Part shown: in pieces, positions 31,372 to 42,600 of the stretch
Position numbering within the stretch: the first letter of the stretch is position 1
Layout: every line of letters starts with the position of its first letter
Assembly: GCF_027943255.1 (NCBI RefSeq)
Contig: NC_072893.1
Location: forward strand, 19,180,001-19,244,000
From: Anastrepha obliqua
Taxonomy: Eukaryota; Arthropoda; Insecta; Diptera; Tephritidae
DNA length: 64,000 nucleotides
Direction of reading: 5' to 3'
Made by a program: the position numbers and the translations under genes
Notes under the pieces: model-generated
What the model saw: the letters and a program-made list of their open reading frames with translations, nothing else
Told to the model about the DNA's origin: nothing
Databases searched by the model: none

Positions 31372-32222
31372 TCAGGCCAGTCCATAAGTTCGTGCGTTTT
31401 TTAAAGGTGGTTTTAAAATTAATAAAAAAATGTGTAAAGTAGTCCTTGGAGCCAAAATACGCTTCGATATCCCTTTTTATCGCTTCTTTTGAGGAGTAGT
31501 TCTTATTACTCATATGGGATTGAAGTCCACGGAAAAGGTGATAAGCACAAGGTGCAATATCCGGAGAGTCTATTCACTAAAGACGGTCGATTTTTGTTAA
31601 GTGCCTCATTCAGGTTTGATAGCTGATGGGAGTAATAATCAGCAGTTATCGTCTGGTTTGGTTCCAGAAATTCATAATAAATAATACCGGCCATATCCCA
31701 CCAAACAGACAGGAGAATCTTCTTGGGGTGAAGGCCATCTCTAGGGGTCGGTTCTGGTGTTTCACCTTTATCTAACCATTGGCGTTTGCGAACAAGATTA
31801 TTGTAAGGGACCCATTTTTCATCACCAGTAACGATACGGTTAAAAACACTTTCATTTTCAAGCCGTTGCAGCAGCTCAGAACACACATTCACTCTCTGCT
31901 GAAGGTTGGCGACGGAAAGTCTATGCGGAACCCATTTTACCAGCTTTGAAACCTTTGCCAACTGAACCAGGTGCCTGTGAACTGTTCCATGCGATGAATT
32001 TAATCTCTGAGCTATCATATCGATGTCCAAATTTGGGTCAGCTTCTACGAGTTCGAGCAAGGCGTCGGAGTTAAAGACTTCAGGACGACCTGCGCATCCT
32101 CCACGTCGGAGTTACCACTTCGGAATTTTGAAAACCACTTTTGCGCAGTCCTTACACTCACGGTATCCTCTCCGTGAACAGAGTTTATTTCTGCAGCAGC
32201 AGTTGTTGCATTTTTACCACTT
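31372..32222 (-). mobile_element. Mariner lacking its catalytic core
   Basis: Minus-strand order: NSVHGEDTVSVRTAQKWFSK, a DVEDA linker, a frameshift, the frame 31506-32060 with LVEADPNLDIDMIAQRLNSS, KWVPHRLSVANLQQRV and the first aspartate in VTGDEKWVPYN, followed by LLSVWWDMAGIIYYEFLEPN and NEALNKNRPSLVNR. Reading then jumps to the 3' end with no HDNARPH or SPDLAPSDY motif, so both later aspartates are lost in an internal deletion. The 3' terminal region (AACGCACGAACTTATGGACT, about 31377-31400) is of mariner type. The left half is long and mostly open. Confidence 0.75.
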
Positions 32223-32224
32223 TT

Positions 32225-32438
32225 ATATATTAATATTTACTTTCAGGACTGCAATCGTGTTTCGTTTGTCTGCACAGACCAGAGATATCTCGCACCTCCA
32301 CAAAAAATAGTCGAACGACGTTAAGGCACACGGTCTTGGGGGCCCGTGAATGTTGCCGCATCGTGAGATGACAGAGCTCTCGAACTTCTCATCCAATAAA
32401 TTCAATATATTCACACTATCCTTCCCATTACGGATCAA
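32225..32438 (-). pseudogene. DD41D-type transposase C-terminal fragment
   Basis: The minus frame reads LLDEKFESSVISRCGNIHGP, PRPCALTSFDYFLWRCEI and CADKRNTIAVLKVNI, matching the PPRSCDLTPLDYFLWGYVK block of rosa-type elements that holds the third aspartate. The upstream FQQDGATCHT motif is not present. The mariner at 31372-32222 lies directly downstream and may have inserted here. Confidence 0.6.
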
Positions 32439-32689
32439 TCACAAATAAGGTACATTCACCGGTGGTATCCTCAATGCTATGTTGATTTGCTGTCTTTGGA
32501 TCTTAAGATACAGCAGATAACAATAAAATCAATGCGTAGACTCCATAAATATGGTTTCATGCACGAAGACGGAACTCTGGCACACAGAGAAGTCCACTGT
32601 TTCTCGCACCACCACTGTTTCTGGCCGACCTTGTGCCCATAGTTTCATTTGGAAGGAAATTTGATGCCAAATATCCATTACGTGAACAA

Positions 32690-33640
32690 TGGAGTAATCC
32701 AAAGTGCATTCAAAGAGGTTTGATGGATACTTCTTTACCGATGGGTCTATGAATGAAATGGGTTCTGGAGCCGGATGGAACCGGATTCTGAAAGTATCTG
32801 AACGGATAATTGAGAGGAGATGGAGAGGCAAATAGATCGGCATCTTTAGTAGCAGTCAGGCTGCACTGAAGGAGAACGCAAAGCAAACCTCAAAGATTGT
32901 TGAAAAATTTAAGAAGAAGCTTAATTATGTTACAAGACGGAAAAAGCTTGTACTTATTTATATGTGTTCCAGGGCATCAAGGAAATGAAATTGGCGATGA
33001 ATTGGTCAACTGCGGGTTAGCGGTTACCCCAGAGAGACCAGAGCCAATAATCGGAATCAGTTCTACTGGAATCATGAATTGGATCGACATTATGTATGCA
33101 ATTTATATAAAGAGCGAAGGTCCAGTTTAGGGCACTGCAGAGCTGCAAAGTGTCTTGTGACAGAAAAGAAAACTATTGGACTTTCTTCTAAAACTTGTTG
33201 GCAAAGACGTACGGTTAATGGTCGGTATTATAACAGGACACAATCCATGGGGTTAGCATATCACACCAATTGGAGTCATTGGGAACACGTTGTGCCTGTC
33301 TTGGTTAGAGGAGCCGTACAGCACTGAGCAATTTCGCTGTGACCCATCTCTGCTAGAGCATAGCTTTGTATTCCGATGTCATAAGAATGAATAAAATTCG
33401 TTCTCTCAAACCGGAGGATATTTTCAGACTTGCCAAAGAAGCTGGAAAATTCTCACAGGACCAGGTATCTCTGTATCTGTCTCTATTCTATCCTATCTCT
33501 TTCTCTCTGTCACTTTTCTCCTTTCCTCCTTGACTATCTTTCCCTTTGACTTTCCAGAGCTTTGAATACATGGGCTTTTTAGCCTGAGTGTTTTAGGAGT
33601 TACTATTCCTTTGGTGCTTCATGGCTCGATTTTTTCAAAT
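32690..33640 (+). pseudogene. RNase H-type LINE, C-terminal part and 3' UTR
   Basis: The plus strand reads FDGYFFTDGSMNEMGSGAGW (RNase H start with the first acidic residue), SSSQAALKENAKQTSKIVEK, then in shifted frames PGHQGNEIGDELVNCGLA and PEPIIGISSTGIMNW, and later AKCLVTEKK and IFRLAKEAGKF-like sequence before a CT-rich 3' region at 33480-33540. The same domain occurs at 35860-36350, 44640-45360, 58600-58925 and 62645-62940, all on the minus strand. Several frameshifts are present. Confidence 0.7.
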
Positions 33641-33970
33641 TTCAATTTCAGTCCTTCCACGACAATAAAAAGTATGTTATTATCGTCCGATACCAGTCGA
33701 GATTGACAGCAGCTCTTTACGCATCTTTGAAGAAATAAGGGCCGCTTATACCACCAGACTAAAATCTGTTTGGAAAGCAGAATCTAGAGAAAAGCTACTG
33801 TGTGGCCACAAGTCATACCAATTTTGAGAGGCAACCCCTATAAAGACCCTGCTTGATATTCAGCCCGTAGATTTTCGTCCGGCGATTTTGCTTCTTCCCT
33901 ACGAAGCCACTTAAGCAGAAATGAGTCTCGTCGCTGAAGAGGATTTTACTTTCACGCGCAGAGCATGGGA
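33640..33970 (-). pseudogene. DD41D-type transposase, central fragment
   Basis: The minus strand reads ESKILFSDETHFCLSGFVGK (first catalytic aspartate), KKQNRRTKIYGLN, then after stops GGISGPYFFKDA and NLDWYRTIITYFLLSW, the block immediately before the FQQDGATCHT motif in rosa-type elements. Several stops are present. Confidence 0.6.
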
Positions 33971-34540
33971 CGGATCACTGATTTTATTCACACAACAAAA
34001 ATGTTCAACTTCCATTTTAATATGTATTTCGAGTTTCCAATAAGTCTAATGCATGAAAAAATAACAAAAATTTCTTTAAAGATAAGACGAAACGAATGGA
34101 AAAGTTACAGTTAAATCCCCTAATACACCTACCTGTGTTCGCTCTTCATACAGACAAATCTACATTTACCAAACCTATCTGCCCATACGGAAACGGAAAT
34201 CGCATGCAATACGCATACGGCGCACCACCTATTCACCAACTCACACTGACAGGTTTTAGTGTAATTCAAAGTCCATGCGTACGATATTTGATATTTGCCT
34301 GGCCTCGGGCACACGATTTCCGTTTCATGCCAGGAAATCCAGACAGCTACCAAATGAGAAAGAATTCAATTGAAACGACTGTAATGAAATCAAAGGAAAA
34401 GGAAGGATATAGGAGGCGATGGATGTGGATATGTAATGGGTGTTTTTGTAGAAGTATATAACTTTCGATAGGGTTGCCTGTTAAGTCAACCGATGTCACA
34501 TCTGTTCAGTATATTGCTGAAATTATTAAATTAAGAAATT
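33970..34540. other. Stretch with unassigned open frames
   Basis: A plus frame of 121 codons (34096-34461) overlaps a minus frame of 74 codons. Neither shows a recognisable domain, start context or relation to neighbours, so neither is called as a gene. A host exon cannot be excluded. Confidence 0.3.
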
Positions 34541-34835
34541 CAAGAGAGGATATTATTTGTGGGGATATGTAAAGTCTAAATGCTTTGTGGGAAAACCAGC
34601 TTCGATTGAGGCATTGGAAGCCAACATTGAGCCAACTAAAGTTATTCACGAAATACGGATCAAAGTCTTCTAACGAGTCATTCAAAATTGGTGTTTACGG
34701 GTGGCCGAATTACGACGCAGTTGTGACCAACATTTGAGAGGGATTATCTTTAAAAATTAATTGCCATGAATGGTTCCACACAAAAGTAATAAAGATTGCC
34801 CTATCAGTTTGAATTTTCGTTGTTTAATTTCAGTT
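34540..34835 (+). pseudogene. DD41D-type transposase C-terminal fragment
   Basis: The plus strand reads LWGYVKSKCFVGKPASIEAL and EANIEPT, then VIQNWCLRVAELRRSC and DQHLRGIIF, the rosa-type C-terminus seen intact at the right edge of the window (RGQHLHEIIFKH). The trailing AACAAAGATTGCCCTATCAG-like 3' region also fits. Stops are present. Confidence 0.6.
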
Positions 34836-35860
34836 TAAAACCCGATACTTCTAAATTGATTACCTCCTTATTTTCATGCAGTGTCATTTTCATGAAGCTC
34901 TTTGTAAATTAACATATGTATTACATTTTTCTTGTTACGCATTTTATATAAGATGATTTTTCTTTTAAAATCTTAAAATATATAAACTTTTTTAGTAGTC
35001 AACTTTTCGCATTGAAAATTAATTTCTTTTTCCTTTCTCTTTACAGGTGAGTTCTTTTTTAAATGCTGTTAAATGCTGAAAATACACCAAAAATACTGTA
35101 AAGACTCGCTTCGTAAAATATTCATAGATCTGCGTCATTAGTAAGTTCAATGAATATATTATTATTTTTATTATTATTATTAAGTTTTTAATGTGGAAAG
35201 GAATTTTTCAAAAGCACATAAATTACAAAAATGTTTTCTGCCTATTCTCTGTAATTACACATCACCTTAAAGTCTTATGAACATAATTTATATAGGGCAC
35301 CTGCGCCGTGTCAATTGTTTTCCTACGGCGTGTGTGCAGTTTTAATGGCATTCCACGCTGATTTTGGGGCCATAGACCACTAGCTGATCATTTCCATACC
35401 TATAATTACAAACATACCTATATTTATGCGCACACCTTTGTATGCCTGTGAAATTATAGCTCTTTACGCTATTTCGGTACTTACCTATTTATTTTTACAT
35501 GTAAAATTAAATTTCTGCCTACAATAAAGTGCTTCTTATTTTGCGTAGCAAGCATTTTTTTCCATTTGCAAGTTCAAAAAGTAACGTGATGAAAACAACC
35601 AAGATGATAGACTACAAAGTTTTACCATCCGAGGCAAAATACCGAGAGCAACTTCGGCTGCCACGTCATAGGGGATTCGACAGCAGAATTATGCCCATTC
35701 ATTTCACATCTATTCTTCGTTTTACCATTCAGTCCGTTCTGCAGACAGGCACTCTCCGAGTAGCACTAAAGTGCCATTTTGATACCATTATGAGGCCTCT
35801 AATGGGCAGAAATCTACAGCCAGCCAGAGTTGTTGATGTAACGGAGAAGATTCGTGGGAA
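34835..35860. other. Intergenic stretch without recognised genes
   Basis: AT-rich, with a (TTA)n run at 35158-35186. The plus frame 35529-35864 (111 codons) has no recognised motif. It begins in AT-rich sequence and ends next to a LINE fragment, so it is not called. Confidence 0.4.
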
Positions 35861-36350
35861 TTAGGTTGGCGCACTATCGAAGAAATAGCATCCAGTGACC
35901 TTAATCGTCTAGCTGCCTGACCCGGACATTAACAGAGAAAGTGCTCTACAATCTCTTTCTCTGAAAGGTCCTCACAGCTTCGACGATGGAGGTTAAATGG
36001 TAAACCTCGCTTTTCCGCGTGAGTGCCGTTCACCCAATGACTGGTATGCATAGCTACAATTTTGGAAAATTCAATCCCAGGAATATCTGCGCCCAGCGTC
36101 TATTATAGTGGGACCATAGGATTTTCGAAATAGCATACGAAGAAATGGAGCTCCATCTGATCTGTGCTTTCCTGAGAAATAAGTTGTGCAATTCCCCTTT
36201 AACAATAGTCAGGTGAATGGACATGACCGGGTGCGAGACCTCTGAGTCCAATTCATTCGATCACTTCCTGACGAGATCTTCAGTAATTTCATTTCCCTCT
36301 ATGCCCCTATATTTAAAAAAAATCTCGGGCGGCAGTTGGACACACCAAGT
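35860..36350 (-). pseudogene. RNase H-type LINE fragment
   Basis: The minus strand reads KYRGIEGNEITEDLVRK, then SHPVMSIHLTIVKGELHN, HWVNGTHAEKRGLPFNLH, RRSCEDLSEKEIVEHFLC and PGQAARRLRSLD, the end of the RNase H domain and the zinc-knuckle tail (the usual RxC...EETVEHFLCxCP). One stop replaces a residue near the last cysteine pair and another follows DLVRK. Confidence 0.65.
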
Positions 36351-36379
36351 GAAGCCAAGTACTTTTTCACCTGATTTTT

Positions 36380-36850
36380 CCAACACAGAGGTGGCCTTCC
36401 TCTTCCTCTACTACAACCAGCTGGTACCGCATCGAATACTTTCAGAGCCGGAGCGTTTATTTCCATTCGGACGACATGACCCAGCCAACGTAGCCGCTAG
36501 ATCTTTATTCGCTGCTCTATGTCCATGTCGTCGTAAAGCTCATACAGCTCATCGTTCCGTCGCCTGCGATATTCGCCCTTGCCAACGTGCAAAGGTCCAA
36601 AAATCTTCCACAGAATCTCTCTCTCAACCACTGCCAGGGCCAGGGCTTATTGGCAAGAGAGATTCTACGTTGGATTTCAAGGCTGACATTGTTATCGGTG
36701 TTAATGCTGGTTCCTAAATAAACGAAGTCTTTTACAACCTCGAAATTACAACTGTCGACAGTGACTTGGGTCCCGATACGCAAGTGCGCCGACTGTTTGC
36801 TTGATGACAGGAGGTACTTCGTTTTGATAATGGCGGTTTTTTTATACAAG
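36380..36850 (-). pseudogene. RTE-type LINE reverse transcriptase C-terminal fragment
   Basis: Minus frame 36517-36849 reads IIKTKYLLSSSKQSAHLRIG, then FEVVKDFVYLGTSINTDNNV and SLEIQRRISLANK, the thumb region of RTE-like LINEs common in tephritids. The C-terminal part 36390-36520 (ELYDDMDIEQRI, then RLRWLGHVVRME) is in another frame, and the segment between is deleted. Confidence 0.7.
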
Positions 36851-37295
36851 TTTTAAAACATTTGAAAAAATTGTACTAAAAACCTAATCTTTTCGGTTTA
36901 CAAAAAAAAAAACTAAACAATCATCGATAACTAATTAAATATAATTTAACTTTTAATATAATACACCGGTCCTTTGGTTTGCTCAAGTACTCGAATTACG
37001 TGGTTTTTAAATCGCAGCAAACAATTTTTCTTGGACTTATACTGTTAGTTTTGCATTATGCCGTTTATCAGCCTTGATATTGATGAACTAATTTTTTCAA
37101 AAGCTCGTTCAAAGTTACCAAACGCACCCTTTTCCAAAACGCCAATGGCAAATATGAAGGTGGTGGCATTGAGCGTGAAGAATAAGAGGAAACTTCTAAG
37201 TCAGTTGTTCTGATTGAATTTTAATACCAAGTGAAAAAGGTAGTCTTTTAAGTTTAAACATTTATTTCGTAATAGCGCTTTAACTTTAGACCTTT
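36850..37295. other. Short non-coding stretch
   Basis: AT-rich sequence between the RTE fragment and the pogo-like remnant. No element end was recognised. Confidence 0.4.
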
Positions 37296-37296
37296 A

Positions 37297-38010
37297 TAAT
37301 GTCAACCAAAAGAAAACCCAAGGAAACAATCAGTTTAAAAAAAAATGTAATTTTAGATGAACTAAAAATGTCCACATATCATCGAGATGATTGTATTAAA
37401 TCAGCAATATAAAAAGCTCTAGCAAAGCGCTTAGCATTTTTAGCTCTTTATAAGCAAGACAACAATCTCCATCCACTACAGAATTTAGTGCAAGAAAGGA
37501 ATGGATTGAAAACTAGAAAAAGAAAGACACAATCTGCATAACATTCAACATAAAGGGGAAATCGCCGCTGGTGATGAAAAATCTGCAAAAGAATATCCGG
37601 AAAGAATTACTGAAGAAAACTCTTATGTTCCTATCCTAATATTTAATGCAGATGAGACCGGATTGTTATAAAAAAAAAAAGCCAGAAAGAACTTTTTGTC
37701 CAAATCTGAGAAATCAGCTGGACGATTTGAAGCGGCTAAGGATAAGATTACTTTACTTTACTTATTAATATAATAAATATCAAAAACCCCGCGCGATGAA
37801 AGGTATGAATTTGGAAAAACTACCTAATCACTGATTAATCAGAGATTTCATGCCATCCAAAAGAAAATTAACTTTTAGTAACCAAGTGCGCCTATAGAAA
37901 ACGTTGATGAATTTTCTGTTAGTGACTCCGATAATGATATTACACCAGCCCTACCAAATAAAAGGAGAATTTCAGCTTACAAACCTCAGAAAAAGAGCAA
38001 CGGCTGATTG
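37297..38010 (+). pseudogene. pogo/Tigger-like transposase remnant
   Basis: The plus strand begins MSTKRKPKETISLKKNVILD, the conserved start of Tigger-type transposases (CENP-B-like helix-turn-helix). Further on come FNADETGLL at about 37640-37665, holding the catalytic aspartate, KSAGRFEAAKDKITLL, and KNPARMKGMNLEKLP at about 37780-37825. An acidic serine-rich end reads VDEFSVSDSDNDITPA at about 37895-37945. Most of the central DDE domain is deleted and there are frameshifts and stops. No terminal repeats were found. Confidence 0.65.
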
Positions 38011-38116
38011 TGATTTCTGCTTTTTAATTTGTAGTTGTTATGAAAGTTAGTTATGTTTAAATTCTTTTGTTTTTATTTCTACAATTTGTTTACTTTTTTA
38101 TCGTTTTTATTTGAAA

Positions 38117-38142
38117 CTAGCAGTACCCGGCGCGCATTGCTA
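38117..38142 (-). other. Helitron 3' terminus with hairpin
   Basis: On the minus strand GCAATGCGCGCCGGGTACTG ends in CTAG followed by T, the canonical Helitron 3' end with insertion next to T. Confidence 0.8.
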
Positions 38143-39420
38143 CGCCAAAAACTGAAATAAATTTAATAAAAATAACTTTAAACAAAAATCAGTACACAAA
38201 TATTCAATTTATTCTCAGCCATTTTATTGATTTTGTTTATTTCGAAAAAATTGTGACATCACAAAGTTTAGTTTTAATTCGATGTTTATTGAAGTGCTGT
38301 GGGATACGGAATGTTTCTTGTTTTTCTATCTGGTGCGTAGACGAATAAATCAGAAGGGTTTCCGACACGTGAGCAAGCCACATAGAGCTGTCCATATGAG
38401 AAGCATGGATTATCCACTGTATCGATGAACTTATATGGTGTCGTTTCACTGGGTATTCCATGCTGAATGGTGAAGTTGATGGTATTGACAACGATATTTT
38501 TGGCTGCTAATACAGCACGCGTACTGAGCCACTGATGATTTTTGTAGTTTTGTGCAATGTTTGGGAAAACTTTTTGCACCAATTAGTCGATGCACGGAAT
38601 GCTCTTACAGAAATTTGCTGGAAGGATGATACATTGTGTAGATTCATCAATTTGCATTCGCCCACTTCCAATATCCAATAATTGTTTTACAAAATTTCCA
38701 CGCGATGCATCCCGTTGTAGTTGTAGACGCATCTTAGTTTTCAAAGTAAATTTCTGTAAATGACGCCATAGAACTGATGATTTAAGACATGCATTAAGTT
38801 CATCAGCGGGTGTTGAACGTGTTTGTCGAAAATCACCAGACAATAAAATGAGTGCACCACCTAAGATGCGTCTGTTTCCTCTTAAATCTCGCAGTGTACA
38901 ATCAAGCGCTTCCAATGCTTTCTTGTGAGACATTGTATATGCGTCCCATATGATAATTTGACACGTTTGGAGTACTTTTCCCATTCCAGAGTTTTTGTTG
39001 ATGTTTCATGTTGGTGCCACCATCCAAAAGAGTTGCCGCAATTCCAAATGATGCAATAGACAGTGCAATATTATTTTGTGATCGTATTATATTATTTAGT
39101 GAAAGAAGAAAAGTCTTGCCTGTACCCCCGGGCGCATCTATTAAAAACGCGGTGGACTGTTGTTCATAGATGTTCTGTGATTGCACGCATAGTTCTGTCA
39201 AATGCAATGCGTTGTTCTGGAATTAACTGCGGAAGATTTGTTCTAACGAATGCCCCCAGTTCGTCAGAATCATAGTGTGTTTCTCCTTGCAAATCTCGAT
39301 TGAAAAGGTTGTTTGCAGGTCGGTTTGAAGCAGGCATTCCCTGTTGCACCAGTGCTTTGTTAGTGATTGCTAAACATATGTCTTCAATCAAAATACGGGG
39401 CAGAAGTTGCTATTCTGCAG
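38117..39420 (-). mobile_element. Helitron 3' half with PIF1-like helicase remnant
   Basis: The minus strand carries a helicase in four frames: ITNKALVQQGMPASNRPANN, then Walker A in DAPGGTGKTFLLSL, SIASFGIAATLLDGG, Walker B degraded from DE to DA in IIWDAYTMSHKKAL, ALILLSGDFRQT, motif VI in LYVACSRVGNPSDLF, and the end RNIPYPTALQ. About 160 bp further lies the Helitron terminus: a GC-rich hairpin (GCGCGCCGGGTACTGC) followed by CTAG, then T, at 38117-38142. The replication initiator (Rep) part and 5' end are missing, so the element is truncated near 39420. Frameshifts lie near 39190, 38950 and 38580. Confidence 0.85.
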
Positions 39421-40640
39421 GGCCACCTGGTGGCGAGTGGCATCAATGAGCATATTCTGCAAACCTTCTCCGTAGAAATATACATATATATAACAATTTT
39501 TATAATAATCGAACCAGTAGTTTTTAAGTTCATCGATGACATACAGACAAACATTCATTTTTATACATAAGAAGATTAATATTTTAATTAATATTTATGT
39601 TTTAGCTTTTGAAAATAAATTGATTTGAAGTTGATTCAATCCGATTATAATGAAAATATCTTCGACTTTTCTTAGTCTTCTTTAAATCGATTTACAAACA
39701 ATTTTTGGCATTTTGTCTCAACCGTCAAAGACAGAGTTCATAATCGATTTTTCTTAGCTACCAGATTAGCAAAAGAAAATTGAGTCGTCACTTTCAATTG
39801 AAACGCAATTTAAATCTAATCTCGAAGATATACGAGGTGGCGCAAAATTAAACATCCAGGTGAATTTGGGGAATTACACACAATTTTCCTTCTTCATCCT
39901 CTGTGCTCCCTAAATCCTAATTCTCGTAGCTATTATTTATTTCCAAATATGAAGAGATTCTTCCAGGGAAAAAATGTTATGACCTAAACAGAGAGATTTG
40001 ATGATGAAACAGAGAGCGATTTGAATACCTCGATAAACGTTTTTTGGCCAAACAATTCTTGATATCAGAAAAAAGACTTACACGTCTAAAAAAACACCCT
40101 CTAAAAAGCACCTGCTCCCTACATACATATGTACAAATAGATACCAAAGCACGCATTTGATAGGTGGTTTAGTGTTGGGCTGAGTGCTTCGGCATATGCA
40201 GATCACGAGAAGCAGCTCAAGGCAAACAGATTGCATAGAAGTAGGTGCCACAAAAGCCCACACTCTGTGTGATACCTGCGGCGTATATTCGCATAAATTT
40301 TTGAGTGCACATACTACTTACTCATATGCAACTCGAACAGACACATTTGTGTTTGGCGAACGGAAAGGAGATGTGCAATTTAGTGAAAGATAAATAGATT
40401 TTGTGTAGTTTCGTTTGCTGAACTCGTGGTCAAAAGAGGAGGCCAATAACGTATGAGTGAAGATGTATGAGTTTAGTTTCTGGTTGTTGAACTAAAGGAG
40501 TCCATCAATTTATGCAGCCATATAAGTACTCGTACAGCTGTGTGCACAATAATAGCAGCGCGACATAACACACAGTTTTTACTATTTATTTACTTTGTTT
40601 TTTTTTTTTTTTATTTAGTTTTTGTTTTTATAAAAATGTG
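39420..40640. other. Intergenic stretch
   Basis: AT-rich. TACGAGGTGGCGCAAAATTA at 39832-39851 resembles a mariner terminal repeat, but no coding sequence follows. Frames at 40078-40263 and 40184-40393 overlap on opposite strands with no known motif. Poly-T occurs near 40600. Confidence 0.4.
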
Positions 40641-41215
40641 ATTTATACTGCAACAAAAACTATTTTACTTGAAGTCTAAATTTATGTAAAAAATTTATCT
40701 TAAAAATTTCTACTACAGCAAAAACTATTTTATTTGAAGTTAAAAACTATGTAAAAAATTTATATTAAAAATTATTTATAATTTTCTTAGAATTATCTTT
40801 AAAATTTATACTACAACAAAATTTATTTTATTTGAAGTTAAAAATTATGTAAAAAATCTAAATATATTAAAAATTATGTATAATTTTCTTAGAATTATCT
40901 TTAAAATTTATACTACAACAAAATTTATTTTATTTAAAGTTAAAAATTATGTAAAAAATCTATATTAAAAATTATTTATAATTTTCTTAGAATTATCTTT
41001 AAAATTTATACTACAACAAAATTTATTTTATTTAAAGTTAAAAATTATGTAAAACATCTATGTTAAAAATTATTTATAATTTTCTTAGAATTATCTTAAA
41101 AATTAATACTACAACAAAAACTTTTTTATTTGAAGTTAAAAATTATGTAAAAAATTTATATTAAAAATTATTTATAATTTTCTTATAATTATCTTAAAAA
41201 TTTCGACTGTTTAAT
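40640..41215. repeat. AT-rich tandem repeat, about 98 bp unit
   Basis: Successive units begin with a CTACAACAAA-type motif at about 40648, 40713, 40811, 40913, 41011 and 41109, so the spacing is 65, then 98, 102, 98 and 98. Each unit reads on through TTTTATTTGAAGTTAAAAAT, then TATGTAAAAAATCTATATT and TTTCTTAGAATTATC. That gives about five and a half satellite-like units, with small indels between them. Confidence 0.85.
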
Positions 41216-41234
41216 GAAAATTTTTAGAAATTAA

Positions 41235-42030
41235 AATCACAGAGATAATCCAAGTTGACCGCCATGTCAGTAGTCATACCATCACGCAGGAGCCAAACAC
41301 AGTTTTAAACCATTTGCGCAAAGCTGGATTCAAAATGAAGCTCGTTGCTTGGGTGCCAAACCAATTAACGCTAAAAAATTGATGGATCGAATTTCCATCT
41401 GCGAAGCCCTGGCCAAACGGAATGAAATCGACGGATGAAAAACGGATGAGAACGGATGGTAACAGGCGATGATAAAGCAGCTCAAACGATGGTCAAACCA
41501 GTACTAACGGCCAGGAAGGTTCTACTGTGCATTTGGTGGGGCTTGAAAGGAATCATTCACTATGATTTGCTGTCGTATGGCCAAACACTAAATTCAGATC
41601 TCTGCTGTTAAAACATGGACCGTTTGAAGCTAGCAATTCGCCAAAAAACGTCCAGAATTGGCCAACAGAAGAGATGTTGTGTTCCGTCAGAACAACGCAA
41701 GGCCACACGAGTCTGTAGTGATTCGTCAAAAGCTCTGAGAGCTTGGCTGGGAAGTTCTAATGCATTCACCATATAGTCCGGATCTGTTACCAAGAGATTA
41801 CCAGCTTTTTCTCTCATTGCCAAGCTTCCTGAGTGATATGAAATGGGTACCATGACATGATTGTGAAGATCGATTACTAGAGTTTTTTGCCAGTAAGGAC
41901 CAAGACTTCTATGCGAGAGGCATTATAAGGCATCCTTTAAAGTCGCAACAAATTGTATAACATAGATGGTGCATATTTGACCTAAATCGGACAATTCATC
42001 TACATCTCCATATAACTTAAATAAAGTTTT
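41235..42030 (+). pseudogene. Degraded mariner
   Basis: The plus strand in changing frames reads VDRHVSSHTITQEPNTVLNH, LRKAGFKMKLVAWVPNQLT, KVLLCIWWGLKGIIHYDLLS and a FRQNNARPHESVV stretch in which the second catalytic aspartate has become N. Later come LRELGWEVLMHSPYSPDLLP, DYQLFLSLPS and a tail NGAYLTQIGQ. At least five frameshifts or stops are present. No terminal repeat was identified. Confidence 0.7.
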
Positions 42031-42420
42031 GAATTTCACGCTTTAATAATGGATATCTTTTTCTCCAATCCAGTTTCTTTTTTTCCTAGGCTCAAGATTC
42101 GCACTGATTCTTGATAATTTTGTATGCCTTTTTCCCTATAAAGAAGTTACAAAGTTATTCTATACGCCGAGACCGCCAACAAAAAACCAAAAAATATGTA
42201 ACAAATCAGCGCGATTTTTGAGCCATTTTAAACTGACACAATTTTTTTTCGAAAATTTAATGAGCTGTAAAGTTATACCTTCGAAATTTGTCTAAAAAAT
42301 CTGATTGAAAAGTTTGAAACTTTTATAAAATTTTGTTCATCATCATCACAGTTCCTCGAGCTTCGTTGCGTAGCTTAAGGCCAAAGCAAAATTTTTTCTA
42401 CTCATTTCTGTTCCCTGCTT
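42030..42420. other. AT-rich non-coding stretch
   Basis: Poly-T and poly-A rich, with a phrase AAATCAGCGCGATTTTTGAGCC like the subterminal sequence of other elements. No gene. Confidence 0.35.
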
Positions 42421-42424
42421 TTGC

Positions 42425-42600
42425 TTTTACCTGCTACCACGTCAGGTTTTTGTTCACAGCTTTTATTTCACTTTTTATGTAACGGAGCCATGAGTCTCTA
42501 GGTCTGCCTCGGTTCCGCTGTCCCTGGAGATTTCAGTCGAATGCTTGCCTGCTGATCTCCGTGGCTCCCTGGCGTAGTGCATGGCCGAGCCAACTTCACT
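42425..42600 (-). pseudogene. RTE-type LINE C-terminal fragment
   Basis: The minus strand reads WLGHALRQGATEISRQAFD, stop, then LQGQRNRGRPRDSWLRYIKS, the conserved C-terminus of RTE-like LINEs (WLGHxLRx...NPQGxRxRGRP). It is short and 5' truncated. Confidence 0.65.

Noticed and set aside
34096..34461. 121-codon plus frame
   Set aside because: No recognised motif or neighbour relation; overlapping antisense frame. Left as an unassigned stretch.
35529..35864. 111-codon plus frame
   Set aside because: No recognisable domain and it ends against a LINE fragment; not enough to call a gene.
40640..41215. CRISPR-like array
   Set aside because: Units are contiguous AT-rich tandem repeats with no unique spacers, in an insect genome.
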